Below are positions 8,343 through 14,390 of a stretch of DNA of 23,731 nt, in pieces (positions within the stretch are counted from its first letter, which is position 1; every line of letters begins with the position of its first letter). The stretch covers positions 1 to 23,731 of the forward strand of contig JAKSCP010000274.1 in NCBI GenBank assembly GCA_022360535.1, read 5' to 3'. The notes beneath the pieces were generated by a model that was given only the letters and a program-made list of their open reading frames with translations, was not told the origin of the DNA and did no database searches. Origin of the DNA: Pseudomonadales bacterium (lineage in GTDB: Bacteria; Pseudomonadota; Gammaproteobacteria; Pseudomonadales; Pseudohongiellaceae). Position numbers and translations under genes: made by a program.

Positions 8343-9839
8343 TCAGTTCCCAACACGGGCAATAAAAGGCTTGTTATCAAGTGCCGCGACATCAACCCCA
8401 TTGAAGTAGTGATCTACTCGCCCGCTGGTGGACATGGTGGTTATCTTTATATCAACCTGTTGTGAATCCAGGGTTGCTATGTGTACTGGCATGGCATTCT
8501 GTGCATTGTAGCCACTGCCGGTATCTACCAGTCGAGTACCTAGCAGCTCACTGGTACCCGTTTTGTATACGCGCACCTCAGCACCAGCCAGCACATAATT
8601 CCCCTGCCCATCCAACACCTGTATCTGGATGGACCGATGGGTGTTTGTTGCCAGATCGTTTCGGTACAAATAATGGGAAGCAGCCGGATCATTGGCGGCT
8701 AGTGAGATGTCCAGATCACCGTCATTGTCAAAGTCAGCCATCTGGATGCCATGGTCAGAGTCGCCGCGACGGATATTGTCAGGAATCTGGTTTTCGAAAT
8801 GGCTGCCCTTATTGATGAACAGGTAGTCGGGCATGCCTGGTTGTCCGTTTACATAACCAACGGTGTACAAGTCTGGCAAGCCATCGTTATTCATATCTCC
8901 CCAAACACCGGTAACGATATGGTCATGAACAGCAACACCCATTGCTTCTGCTACGTCGGTGAAGCTGCCGTCGCCATTGTTACGAAACAGCGAATCATCG
9001 CCGTACTCAGCCACATATAAATCCAGATCACCATCGTTATCGAAATCCGTGACGGCACAACCAACACCGCCATCGATCAACGGCCTGCGTGACTGATCCA
9101 TATCCAACTCGATTGCCACATCAGTAAATCTGTCCCCGTCATTGCGATAGAGTCCGTCCCGATCACCGTTTTGGTTGGTAGTGAAAGCATCCAGATCACC
9201 ATCAGCGTCCATATCGAACCAACAGGTTCCGACCGTGCGGCGAGGTTCAAAGAACCCATTGTTACGCGCCTGGTTGCTGAACATCCCGTTATGGTTCTCA
9301 TAGAGTCTGTTTGAAGCATTGCGCACTGCAATATGCAGATCGAGATCACCATCGTTGTCAAAGTCGATGAAATTCAATTGACGGACATTAGCGACGAGAT
9401 CTAACCCCCGCTCAGCAGCAACTTCTTTGAACTCTCTCACTCCGGAATCAAGTTGGTTTTCCAGCAACTTGTTTGCAGTCACACCATCGGCATAACCAAT
9501 GTAGATATCCTGATCTCCATCACTGTCATAGTCGCCCCAGGCCACTGAACGCGGGTTTCCGCCCTCTGGTAGATTCAATTCCCTGCCAATATCGACAAAT
9601 GAACCATCGCCAAGATTTTCATACAGGCGCACAGGGCGTTCGAGAAAGACCACCACAAGGTCGAGATCGTTGTCATTGTCGAAATCCCCCCAGGCATTGG
9701 ACTGGCCGTAGGGGTCAGAGAAAAGTTCAGGTTGTATTGCAGTGAACTGCAGCTCGGCTGCATAGCTTGCACCACTTAACAAGACTGCTAAAAGTAGTGC
9801 GTTAATTCTTGTTAAAGAATGAGCAGATTTAGTGGTCAT
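8343..9839 (-). CDS. Secreted FG-GAP/VCBS beta-propeller protein (CRTAC1/UnbV-like)
   Basis: A 498-aa protein with a Sec signal peptide (about 1-28, ending ASYAAE). Seven acidic calcium-binding loops of the DxDNDGDLD type lie near residues 52, 103, 159, 209, 265, 315 and 369, spaced about 50 residues apart, indicating a seven-bladed propeller. The C-terminal ~95 residues (from SIQIQVLDG, with AGAEVRVYKTG and GSGYNAQN) resemble a divergent ASPIC/UnbV domain, as in the CRTAC1 family. Such proteins are extracellular or outer-surface; specific functions are generally unknown. The ATG at 9839 is only 25 nt after the 3' end of the tRNA-Pro, with no terminator between and no strong Shine-Dalgarno site, so it may be expressed by read-through from the tRNA promoter. 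Confidence 0.92.
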   Translation of the reverse strand: MTTKSAHSLTRINALLLAVLLSGASYAAELQFTAIQPELFSDPYGQSNAWGDFDNDNDLDLVVVFLERPVRLYENLGDGSFVDIGRELNLPEGGNPRSVAWGDYDSDGDQDIYIGYADGVTANKLLENQLDSGVREFKEVAAERGLDLVANVRQLNFIDFDNDGDLDLHIAVRNASNRLYENHNGMFSNQARNNGFFEPRRTVGTCWFDMDADGDLDAFTTNQNGDRDGLYRNDGDRFTDVAIELDMDQSRRPLIDGGVGCAVTDFDNDGDLDLYVAEYGDDSLFRNNGDGSFTDVAEAMGVAVHDHIVTGVWGDMNNDGLPDLYTVGYVNGQPGMPDYLFINKGSHFENQIPDNIRRGDSDHGIQMADFDNDGDLDISLAANDPAASHYLYRNDLATNTHRSIQIQVLDGQGNYVLAGAEVRVYKTGTSELLGTRLVDTGSGYNAQNAMPVHIATLDSQQVDIKITTMSTSGRVDHYFNGVDVAALDNKPFIARVGN

Positions 9840-9864
9840 ACTATTGGCTCTAGTGTTTATTGAT

Positions 9865-9941
9865 TGGTCGGGATGAGAGGATTTGAACCTCCGACCCCTG
9901 CCTCCCGAAGACAGTGCTCTACCAGGCTGAGCTACACCCCG
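9865..9941 (-). tRNA. tRNA-Pro (anticodon CGG), CCA encoded
   Basis: The minus strand folds into a complete 77-nt tRNA: acceptor CGGGGTG/CATCCCG, D-stem GCTC/GAGC, anticodon stem CTGTC/GGCAG with loop TTCGGGA (anticodon CGG, codon CCG), variable GGGTC, T-stem GGAGG/CCTCT with loop TTCAAAT, discriminator A and encoded CCA. Upstream there is a TTGAAT-like -35, a TACGAA-like -10 and a GC-rich discriminator before the 5' end, as in many stable-RNA promoters. Confidence 0.96.
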
Positions 9942-9997
9942 ACGCTATTCGTATTTTCAATAAAGCTAATTCAATTTCGATCTACGCTCAAATGCTC
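9884..9997 (-). repeat. Direct repeat copy A: intact tRNA-Pro plus its upstream region
   Basis: This 114-bp segment (tRNA from mid T-loop to 5' end, plus about 55 bp of upstream DNA) is repeated at 10103-10216 with only three differences that I can see, all in the upstream part. The tRNA part is identical in both copies. Confidence 0.93.
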
Positions 9998-10010
9998 CCC
10001 TTGCGGGGAG
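9995..10010. repeat. Perfect 6-bp stem-loop CTCCCC-TTGC-GGGGAG
   Basis: A perfect hairpin at the junction between the two tRNA-Pro repeat units. On the minus strand its loop is GCAA, a GNRA-type tetraloop. It takes the place where the broken tRNA copy should have its acceptor 3' strand and CCA. It has no T-run, so it is not an obvious terminator. Confidence 0.75.
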
Positions 10011-10011
10011 T

Positions 10012-10160
10012 GATGAGAGGAATTGATCGCGCACCTCCTGTGCGCGACCCTGCGGGCGCCCTCGCGTTGCGAGTGCGTCCAAATTTGTTCCAGACAAATT
10101 TGTGAACCTCCGACCCCTGCCTCCCGAAGACAGTGCTCTACCAGGCTGAGCTACACCCCG
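10012..10160 (-). pseudogene. Broken tRNA-Pro copy with a hairpin-rich insertion in its T-loop
   Basis: On the minus strand, 10160-10104 is identical to the tRNA-Pro from the 5' acceptor strand through GGAGGTTC of the T-arm. The frame of the tRNA then breaks: 82 nt (10103-10022) replace the 3 nt present in the intact gene. After that the T-stem 3' strand and the start of the acceptor 3' strand resume (CCTCTCATC, complement of 10012-10020), and homology ends without a CCA. The insert contains perfect hairpins AAATTTGT-N5-ACAAATTT (10081-10101), CTCGC-GTT-GCGAG (10061-10073) and TCGCGCAC-N5-GTGCGCGA (10027-10047), plus the palindrome GGGCGCCC (10054-10061). It cannot make a normal tRNA. It may be a relic of tandem duplication followed by insertion of a small element. 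Confidence 0.8.
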
Positions 10161-10216
10161 ACGCTATTCGTGTTATCAATAAAGCTAATTCAATTTCGGT
10201 CTACGCTCAAATGCTC
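10103..10216 (-). repeat. Direct repeat copy B: tRNA-Pro 5' part plus upstream region
   Basis: Second copy of the 114-bp unit found at 9884-9997. One of the differences turns the TACGAA-like -10 hexamer into CACGAA, so the promoter of the broken copy may be weaker. Confidence 0.92.
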
Positions 10217-10250
10217 GTTCTACCGAGTTATATCTCTAAATTGCTGACAA

Positions 10251-10279
10251 AAAAATGCAGGGCGTTGCCCTGCATTTTT
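10251..10279 (-). terminator. Strong intrinsic terminator (possibly bidirectional)
   Basis: Perfect stem AAAAATGCAGGGC-GTT-GCCCTGCATTTTT. Read on the minus strand it is followed by a run of T, about 30 nt downstream of the TPR gene stop, so it ends that transcript and insulates the tRNA region. The T-run on the plus side is shorter. Confidence 0.92.
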
Positions 10280-10309
10280 CGTACTCCTGATGGATAACTC
10301 TCAACCACG

Positions 10310-11974
10310 TTAGATACGTGAACGAGTCAGCTCCACATCTGCATTACGCCACAGCGAATCAAACTGACGCTTGGTAATGATTGCTTCCTGTTCTTTACCT
10401 TGGGCTTCCTGTGCTTGGTACAAGCCGAAAGTTGACCAGCCATTCTGCTGATTCCATTGCAGATCCTTCAAATAGACTTCTTCAGCTTCAGCGGCACGAC
10501 CTGCGTCCAGCAATGCTGCACCCTGGTACAGACGCATGGACTGATTCCAATCCGGTGGCTCGGTGTAGTTCAGGTTATCTTCATATTCAACCGCGTGGCC
10601 GTAGTGCATGATTGCCGCATCAAGATTGCCATTGGCTTCTTCGATCTCACCTAACAGCGCATGCATGGCCAGATTCAAGACATGAGAGGCTGGGGTTGGA
10701 CCAACGTTGTATTCATCCACATCATCGGCCGCAATCTGATCACGAATATTCTGCAGCTCGGCTTGCGCTGGACCCATGTGACCTTTAGCGACATGAGCCG
10801 AGCCCATGACGTAGCTCAGCATGCCGGAAAGATACGGGTTAGTTGCCCGTTCCCTATTAGCGGCATTGTCTGCATGGATCTTGTCCCACTTGCCGAAGAC
10901 TTTGTCCATCACCCACTCGTGGGCAATGGTCTTCGCGCCACGACGACCATTGGGATCAATGGTTGACGCATTGCGCGATGCTGCCTCATAAGAAGCCTCG
11001 TAGTTACCCTGCAACATATTGGCATAACGTACGAAGTCCAAAGCGTGTGGCTTGTGAATCTTATGGGACAAAGGATAGGTGCCAATCATGGGGAAGTTAG
11101 TGTCGCCCCAGATTTCTGCAAACTGATCGTCAACGATCTGCGAACGCTCGTTGATGTCGATGGCTTTTTCGTATTCGCCCACTCGCAGATAGATATGGCC
11201 CGGCATATGTACCATATGGCCTGAGATGGGTACCGACGCTTCCAGCTTCTGGGCAGATGGCATCGCCAACTCTGGCTGATCAGACATTTCCATCAGGTGG
11301 ATGTACAGATGGTTGGCGCCGGGGTGATCGTGTTCAACAGCCATGGCTGCTTCAAACGCGGCTTTGGCTTCTGCAGTGCCAGGTTTAGCGGAGCCGTCAG
11401 CGTTCCAGTAGTCCCAACGGGTGGTGTTCATATAAGACTCACCAAATACTGAGGCGATATCTGCATCGTCCGGGTACTTGGCATGCAGATCGCGCATGGC
11501 GTCCAGATAGGCGAAATCGCGTTCACGGTCATCGGGAATTGCATCCTTGTTGTAGAGCACAAACATGGCATTAATGAGATCGCGCTCTTTTTCAGTGCCG
11601 TTGTTCGCCAGCTCCAGGGCGCGGCGAATTGCCGCCAGACCAGTGCCTTGCGGATCATCTGGCAAGCCCTGGTAACGGCTGTTGGGGTTGGGGCCGATGG
11701 CATGGGCCATACCCCAATAGGGCATAGGATGATCTGGATCCAATCTCGAGGCTTCCTGATAAGAAGCGATGGATTCTGGGAAATAGAAACTCCAGGCCAT
11801 TCTGAGACCTTGATCGAAGAAGGCTTGGGCTTCCGCGGAATCGGTAGATATGGGATAGCTGTACGTACCCCCGCCTGGAATCATTATGGCCAGGGGCTCG
11901 TCCTGCGCAGCGCTGAATGTGCTGGATGTAAACAGAACAGTCGCTACAGTCCCCAGTGCTAACAACTTACGCAT
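10310..11974 (-). CDS. Secreted tetratricopeptide-repeat protein
   Basis: A 554-aa protein. The start is ATG 11974: CAGGAGAG sits about 7 nt upstream and the protein begins with a clear Sec signal (MRKLLALGTVATVLF...SAAQ, cleavage near residue 23). The open frame continues upstream to 12130 without good initiation. Helical TPR-like repeats run along the chain (e.g. ESIASYQEASRLDPDHPMPYWGMAHA at 67-92 and repeats from about 265 and 470 onward). A His-rich segment DHPGANHLYIHLME (216-229) followed by HMVHMPGH (253-260) recurs, as I recall, in a widespread uncharacterised bacterial TPR family and could bind metal. It is monocistronic with its own terminator and divergent from the selenoprotein operon. 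Function unknown; probably a periplasmic scaffold. Confidence 0.88.
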   Translation of the reverse strand: MRKLLALGTVATVLFTSSTFSAAQDEPLAIMIPGGGTYSYPISTDSAEAQAFFDQGLRMAWSFYFPESIASYQEASRLDPDHPMPYWGMAHAIGPNPNSRYQGLPDDPQGTGLAAIRRALELANNGTEKERDLINAMFVLYNKDAIPDDRERDFAYLDAMRDLHAKYPDDADIASVFGESYMNTTRWDYWNADGSAKPGTAEAKAAFEAAMAVEHDHPGANHLYIHLMEMSDQPELAMPSAQKLEASVPISGHMVHMPGHIYLRVGEYEKAIDINERSQIVDDQFAEIWGDTNFPMIGTYPLSHKIHKPHALDFVRYANMLQGNYEASYEAASRNASTIDPNGRRGAKTIAHEWVMDKVFGKWDKIHADNAANRERATNPYLSGMLSYVMGSAHVAKGHMGPAQAELQNIRDQIAADDVDEYNVGPTPASHVLNLAMHALLGEIEEANGNLDAAIMHYGHAVEYEDNLNYTEPPDWNQSMRLYQGAALLDAGRAAEAEEVYLKDLQWNQQNGWSTFGLYQAQEAQGKEQEAIITKRQFDSLWRNADVELTRSRI

Positions 11975-12345
11975 GGCACTCTCCTGAGTAGGTTTTTTAT
12001 AGATTCTGTGTCGCTGCGGTACTAACTGACACTGATTGGCAGATGGCGGGCAGCGAACTTGCCAGAAGTATACCTCAAGTGTTCTAAAATCTGACTTGCA
12101 GATACGTTTTGCTACAACCGGGGCAAGCACCTAAGTTGGTTTGATTCCACTGATTAATCCAACTACTCTGAGTCACAAGCGCACCGACTCCTTGAGGAGT
12201 TCTATGAAAAAGCTTGCCTGCCCCGCTCTCTGAACGCATTGTGCATATTTTGCTGAACGGGTATTTGCGTAGCGAACCGGAAACGCTACCCAGAACCAAG
12301 CCGGACGCATACTGACACAACCGATCTACCAGGAGATTCATTGAA
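11975..12345. other. Divergent intergenic region with several inverted repeats
   Basis: About 370 bp between the TPR gene and the selenoprotein gene. Seen: an imperfect dyad TTGGTTTGAT (12136-12145) / ATTAATCCAA (12153-12162), 8 of 10 matched; hairpin ACTCC-TTGA-GGAGT (12187-12200); hairpin GTAGCG-N9-CGCTAC (12269-12289). A 9-codon ORF, MKKLACPAL (12204-12233), sits 4 nt after GAGGAG and could be a leader peptide or chance. No convincing sigma70 boxes were assigned. The leader of the plus-strand operon may be long and structured. Confidence 0.45.
12331..12335 (+). promoter_or_regulatory. Ribosome binding site that fixes the selenoprotein start
   Basis: AGGAG with 10 nt to the ATG at 12346. 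It supports initiation upstream of the in-frame TGA, not at the GTG at 12409, which would lose the redox motif and has no comparable site. Confidence 0.75.
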
Positions 12346-12966
12346 ATGAGTGAACTGCAACTGGACGTATTCACCGACTACGTCTGACCCTGGTGTTATC
12401 TCAGTACCGTGAGTATTGAAAAACTGAAACAGAACTATCCCGTATCGATACGCTGGATCCCATTTCCATTGCATCCAGAAACTCCAGCCGAAGGTAAGTC
12501 ACTGGAAGAACTTTTCGCCGGCCGTGACATCGAACCGATGCGCCAACGCATGAAGGAGTTGATGGCAGAGGCCGGGCTACCTTACGGCGATCGAACCCAC
12601 ACCTACAATAGCCGTTTGGCCCAGGAACTCGGCAAATGGGCCGATACCCAGGATGGTGGCGAAGCGATCCACGACGCACTCTATCGAGCGTATTTCGTTG
12701 ACAATATTAACCTCTATGACAAAGAGCTTTTAGTTGGCATCGCTGAACAATGTGGCCTGGACAATACTGCGGCCAGGGAAGTGCTCGACCAGCGCACATT
12801 TAAAAATGAGGTTGATGACGACTGGCAACGGGCCTATCAGCATGGCATTACCGGCGTGCCAACTTTCTATAAGGATGATTTAGTAGTGGTGGGGTGCCAG
12901 CCCTATGAAACGCTGGAGCGTTTCGTTAAACACTTACTGGAGCAATCAAGGAGTAATGCATCATGA
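12346..12966 (+). CDS. Probable selenoprotein: FrnE/DsbA-family oxidoreductase with Sec-Pro-Trp-Cys active site
   Basis: Read from ATG 12346 with the TGA at 12385-12387 as selenocysteine, this is a 206-aa thioredoxin-fold protein of the FrnE/DsbA family. The N-terminus MSELQLDVFTDYV-U-PWCYLS has Sec14 where relatives have the first Cys of CPWC; Cys17 is the resolving residue. The helical insertion domain follows, then the typical GITGVPTF motif with cis-Pro172 and GCQPYETLERF near the end. The frame is open and family-like on both sides of the TGA. A good RBS (12331-12335) precedes the ATG, and a bulged hairpin follows the TGA. The stop overlaps the next start (ATGA). Relatives act in thiol-disulfide exchange, isomerase or GST-kappa-like chemistry; Sec would raise nucleophilicity. 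No signal peptide, so cytoplasmic. Alternative: a nonsense mutation in a Cys codon. selA/B/C/D are not in the window. Confidence 0.82.
12398..12416 (+). promoter_or_regulatory. Candidate bacterial SECIS hairpin
   Basis: Starting 10 nt after the TGA: AT-CTCA, loop GTACCG (12404-12409), TGAG, bulged T (12414), AT. The loop begins with GU, 17 nt after the TGA, inside the distance range known for bacterial SECIS elements. The stem is short (six pairs) and the bulge is on the 3' side, unlike E. coli fdhF, so this is tentative. Confidence 0.4.
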
Positions 12967-13628
12967 GTGAACGCACTGCATTAATCACTTGCGTAGAGCG
13001 CTACATGGGTACTGCAATCAAGAACAAATTTGAGTCTCAGGGCATTCGCGTCGTTACTGGTAGTTACCCAATGCACTCACAAACTGATTGTGAAGAACTC
13101 GTTAAGTCCGCTGGCGATGTAGACATTTTGGTCGCCAACCTTGCGGAACCGCCCATGACTGGCCCAGTGCAGAAAATCGAAAACGCCGATTGGAACATTC
13201 TGTTCGATTCGCTCGTGCATCCACTTATGTATCTGGTGCGAGCAGTGACTCCCCAAATGATTGAACGTCAGTCAGGAAAGATCATTGCAGTGACCAGTGC
13301 GGCACCCTTAAAAGGTATACCAAACAATGCCGCCTATTGTGCAGCTCGCGGCGCACAGAATGGCTTTATTAAGGCAGTGGGATTAGAGCTGGCACGCGCA
13401 AACGTGCACGTTAACGCCATCGCGCAAAACTACATCAACAACAACACCTATTATCCCGACGATATCCTGGATAATGAGAAATTTCTCGACCATGTTAAGC
13501 GCAATGTACCAACTAACAAAGTGGGTGCTGCTGATGAAACCGCTGAATTAGCCGCCTATCTAGCCAGTGAAAAATGCAATCACATGGTAGGACAGATCAT
13601 CCCCTTGGCTGGTGGCTGGGTCACCTGA
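12963..13628 (+). CDS. Halohydrin dehalogenase (haloalcohol/epoxide-converting SDR-like lyase)
   Basis: A 221-aa SDR-fold protein that is not a normal dehydrogenase. The Gly-rich NAD site is replaced by T9-x4-Y14-x-G16, and the catalytic Tyr-Lys pair is Tyr125-x3-Arg129 with Ser112 twelve residues before Tyr. These fit the two halohydrin dehalogenase signatures, T-x4-[FY]-x-G and S-x12-Y-x3-R. The C-terminal half (NYINNNTYYP, VPTNKVGAADE, AYLASEKC, GQIIPLAGGW) also resembles HheA/HheC-type enzymes as I recall them. The family reversibly eliminates halide from vicinal haloalcohols to form epoxides, and opens epoxides with anions such as halide, cyanide, azide or nitrite, without cofactor. Cytoplasmic, usually a tetramer. 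Its ATG overlaps the stop of the selenoprotein gene by 4 bp, implying coupled translation. A Tyr rather than Phe at position 14 is a variation in the halide site. Confidence 0.87.
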   Translation: MSERTALITCVERYMGTAIKNKFESQGIRVVTGSYPMHSQTDCEELVKSAGDVDILVANLAEPPMTGPVQKIENADWNILFDSLVHPLMYLVRAVTPQMIERQSGKIIAVTSAAPLKGIPNNAAYCAARGAQNGFIKAVGLELARANVHVNAIAQNYINNNTYYPDDILDNEKFLDHVKRNVPTNKVGAADETAELAAYLASEKCNHMVGQIIPLAGGWVT

Positions 13629-13634
13629 TGTGAG

Positions 13635-13656
13635 ATTCCGGGGCCTAGGAATTTTT
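13635..13656 (+). terminator. Weak terminator-like hairpin after the dehalogenase gene
   Basis: ATTCC (13635-13639) and GGAAT (13648-13652), 8-nt loop, followed by TTTT. It sits in the 16-bp gap and end of the convergent SDR gene. The stem is short, so efficiency is doubtful. Confidence 0.35.
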
Positions 13657-14376
13657 AAGAATGTTTCTCGCAATACCCGGCGCGAATTGATTGATGAAGC
13701 GTAGCAGTTTCGCCTTACCCACATAAATCTTTTCCTTATCGCGCGCGAAACCACGCAGGAATTCTTCAACCAGTTGTTCTGGGCTAATTTTGCCGCTGCC
13801 GCGACCAGCTGTCATTGCTGTATCTACCAGCGGTGGAATAACTTCGAAGAGTTTGATATCGGTTGCTTCAAGCTGATAGCGCAATGCGTCACTGTAGTTG
13901 CTGAGGCCAGCCTTGGTTGCACAATAGACGGGCGCCGATTTCTTGGGAGTAATGGCTAAGGCTGAAGTGATATTAACAATGGCCGCTGGTTCATTGCCCG
14001 CCAATAAGGGCAGCAAATCCTGAATGAGTTGCAATGGCGTAACAAAATTGGTTCGGATCTCTGATTCCAATTTCGCTCTGCCTTTGGCATCGACAATCTG
14101 ATACTCCAACTGCATGCCCGCATTATTGATGAGCACATTCAAGTCACTAAACTCGCTGCGGCAGAAATCGATCAGCAACTCTACAGCGGTTGGATTCGAC
14201 AGGTCACAACGAAAGGTCTGGATGTCAGCGAACTCTGACTGCAGTTTTTGTAAACTTGTATCACTGCGAGAGGTCACCAGAAGTTTGTTGCCAAGTTCAT
14301 GCAAGCGTCTCAACAATGCATAGCCAATGCCGGAAGAGGCACCAGTCAGTAAGATTGCATTCTCGCTTGTTTGCAT
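13645..14376 (-). CDS. Short-chain dehydrogenase/reductase
   Basis: A 243-aa classical SDR with every canonical element: TGASSGIG nucleotide-binding motif (about 11-18), NNAG (about 89-92), catalytic Ser in NITSAL, and YCATK (Tyr-x3-Lys). An Arg after the second strand (TSRSD) favours NADP(H). The C-terminal segment with FLRGFARDKEKIYVGKAKLLRF resembles DltE-like SDRs. It ends 16 bp from the convergent halohydrin dehalogenase, which shows what an intact SDR active site looks like beside a modified one. It lies 14 bp downstream of the CoA transferase gene and is probably last in that operon. Substrate unknown. Confidence 0.93.
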   Translation of the reverse strand: MQTSENAILLTGASSGIGYALLRRLHELGNKLLVTSRSDTSLQKLQSEFADIQTFRCDLSNPTAVELLIDFCRSEFSDLNVLINNAGMQLEYQIVDAKGRAKLESEIRTNFVTPLQLIQDLLPLLAGNEPAAIVNITSALAITPKKSAPVYCATKAGLSNYSDALRYQLEATDIKLFEVIPPLVDTAMTAGRGSGKISPEQLVEEFLRGFARDKEKIYVGKAKLLRFINQFAPGIARNILKNS

Positions 14377-14390
14377 GAGGTCAATTCCGA

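Noticed and set aside
10012..10160. Second functional tRNA-Pro, permuted tRNA or tRNA with a group I intron
   Set aside because: There is no acceptor 3' strand or CCA, the 5' half still precedes the 3' half, and the ~80-nt insert is in the T-loop, far too short for a group I intron.
9914..10247. Overlapping plus-strand ORFs of 63 and 74 codons
   Set aside because: They arise from the duplicated tRNA and its hairpin insert; no RBS or protein-like composition.
11483..11962. 159-codon plus-strand ORF
   Set aside because: Antisense shadow of the TPR gene; no initiation signal.
11975..12130. Upstream extension of the TPR protein to 12130
   Set aside because: It would place a signal peptide 52 residues inside the protein; the ATG at 11974 has a strong CAGGAGAG site.
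12204..12272. A second selenoprotein: MKKLACPAL then TGA then 13 more codons
   Set aside because: Too short, no recognisable family or motif around the TGA, and it ends at a TAG; kept only as a possible leader peptide.
12409..12966. 185-aa ORF starting at GTG 12409 as the true FrnE-like gene
   Set aside because: This start lacks a ribosome binding site and removes the first strand and the whole redox motif; the family homology continues upstream through the TGA to an ATG with a good RBS.
12963..13628. Ordinary NAD(P)-dependent short-chain dehydrogenase
   Set aside because: The glycine motif is missing and the catalytic Lys is Arg, with exact halohydrin dehalogenase spacing of Ser, Tyr and Arg.
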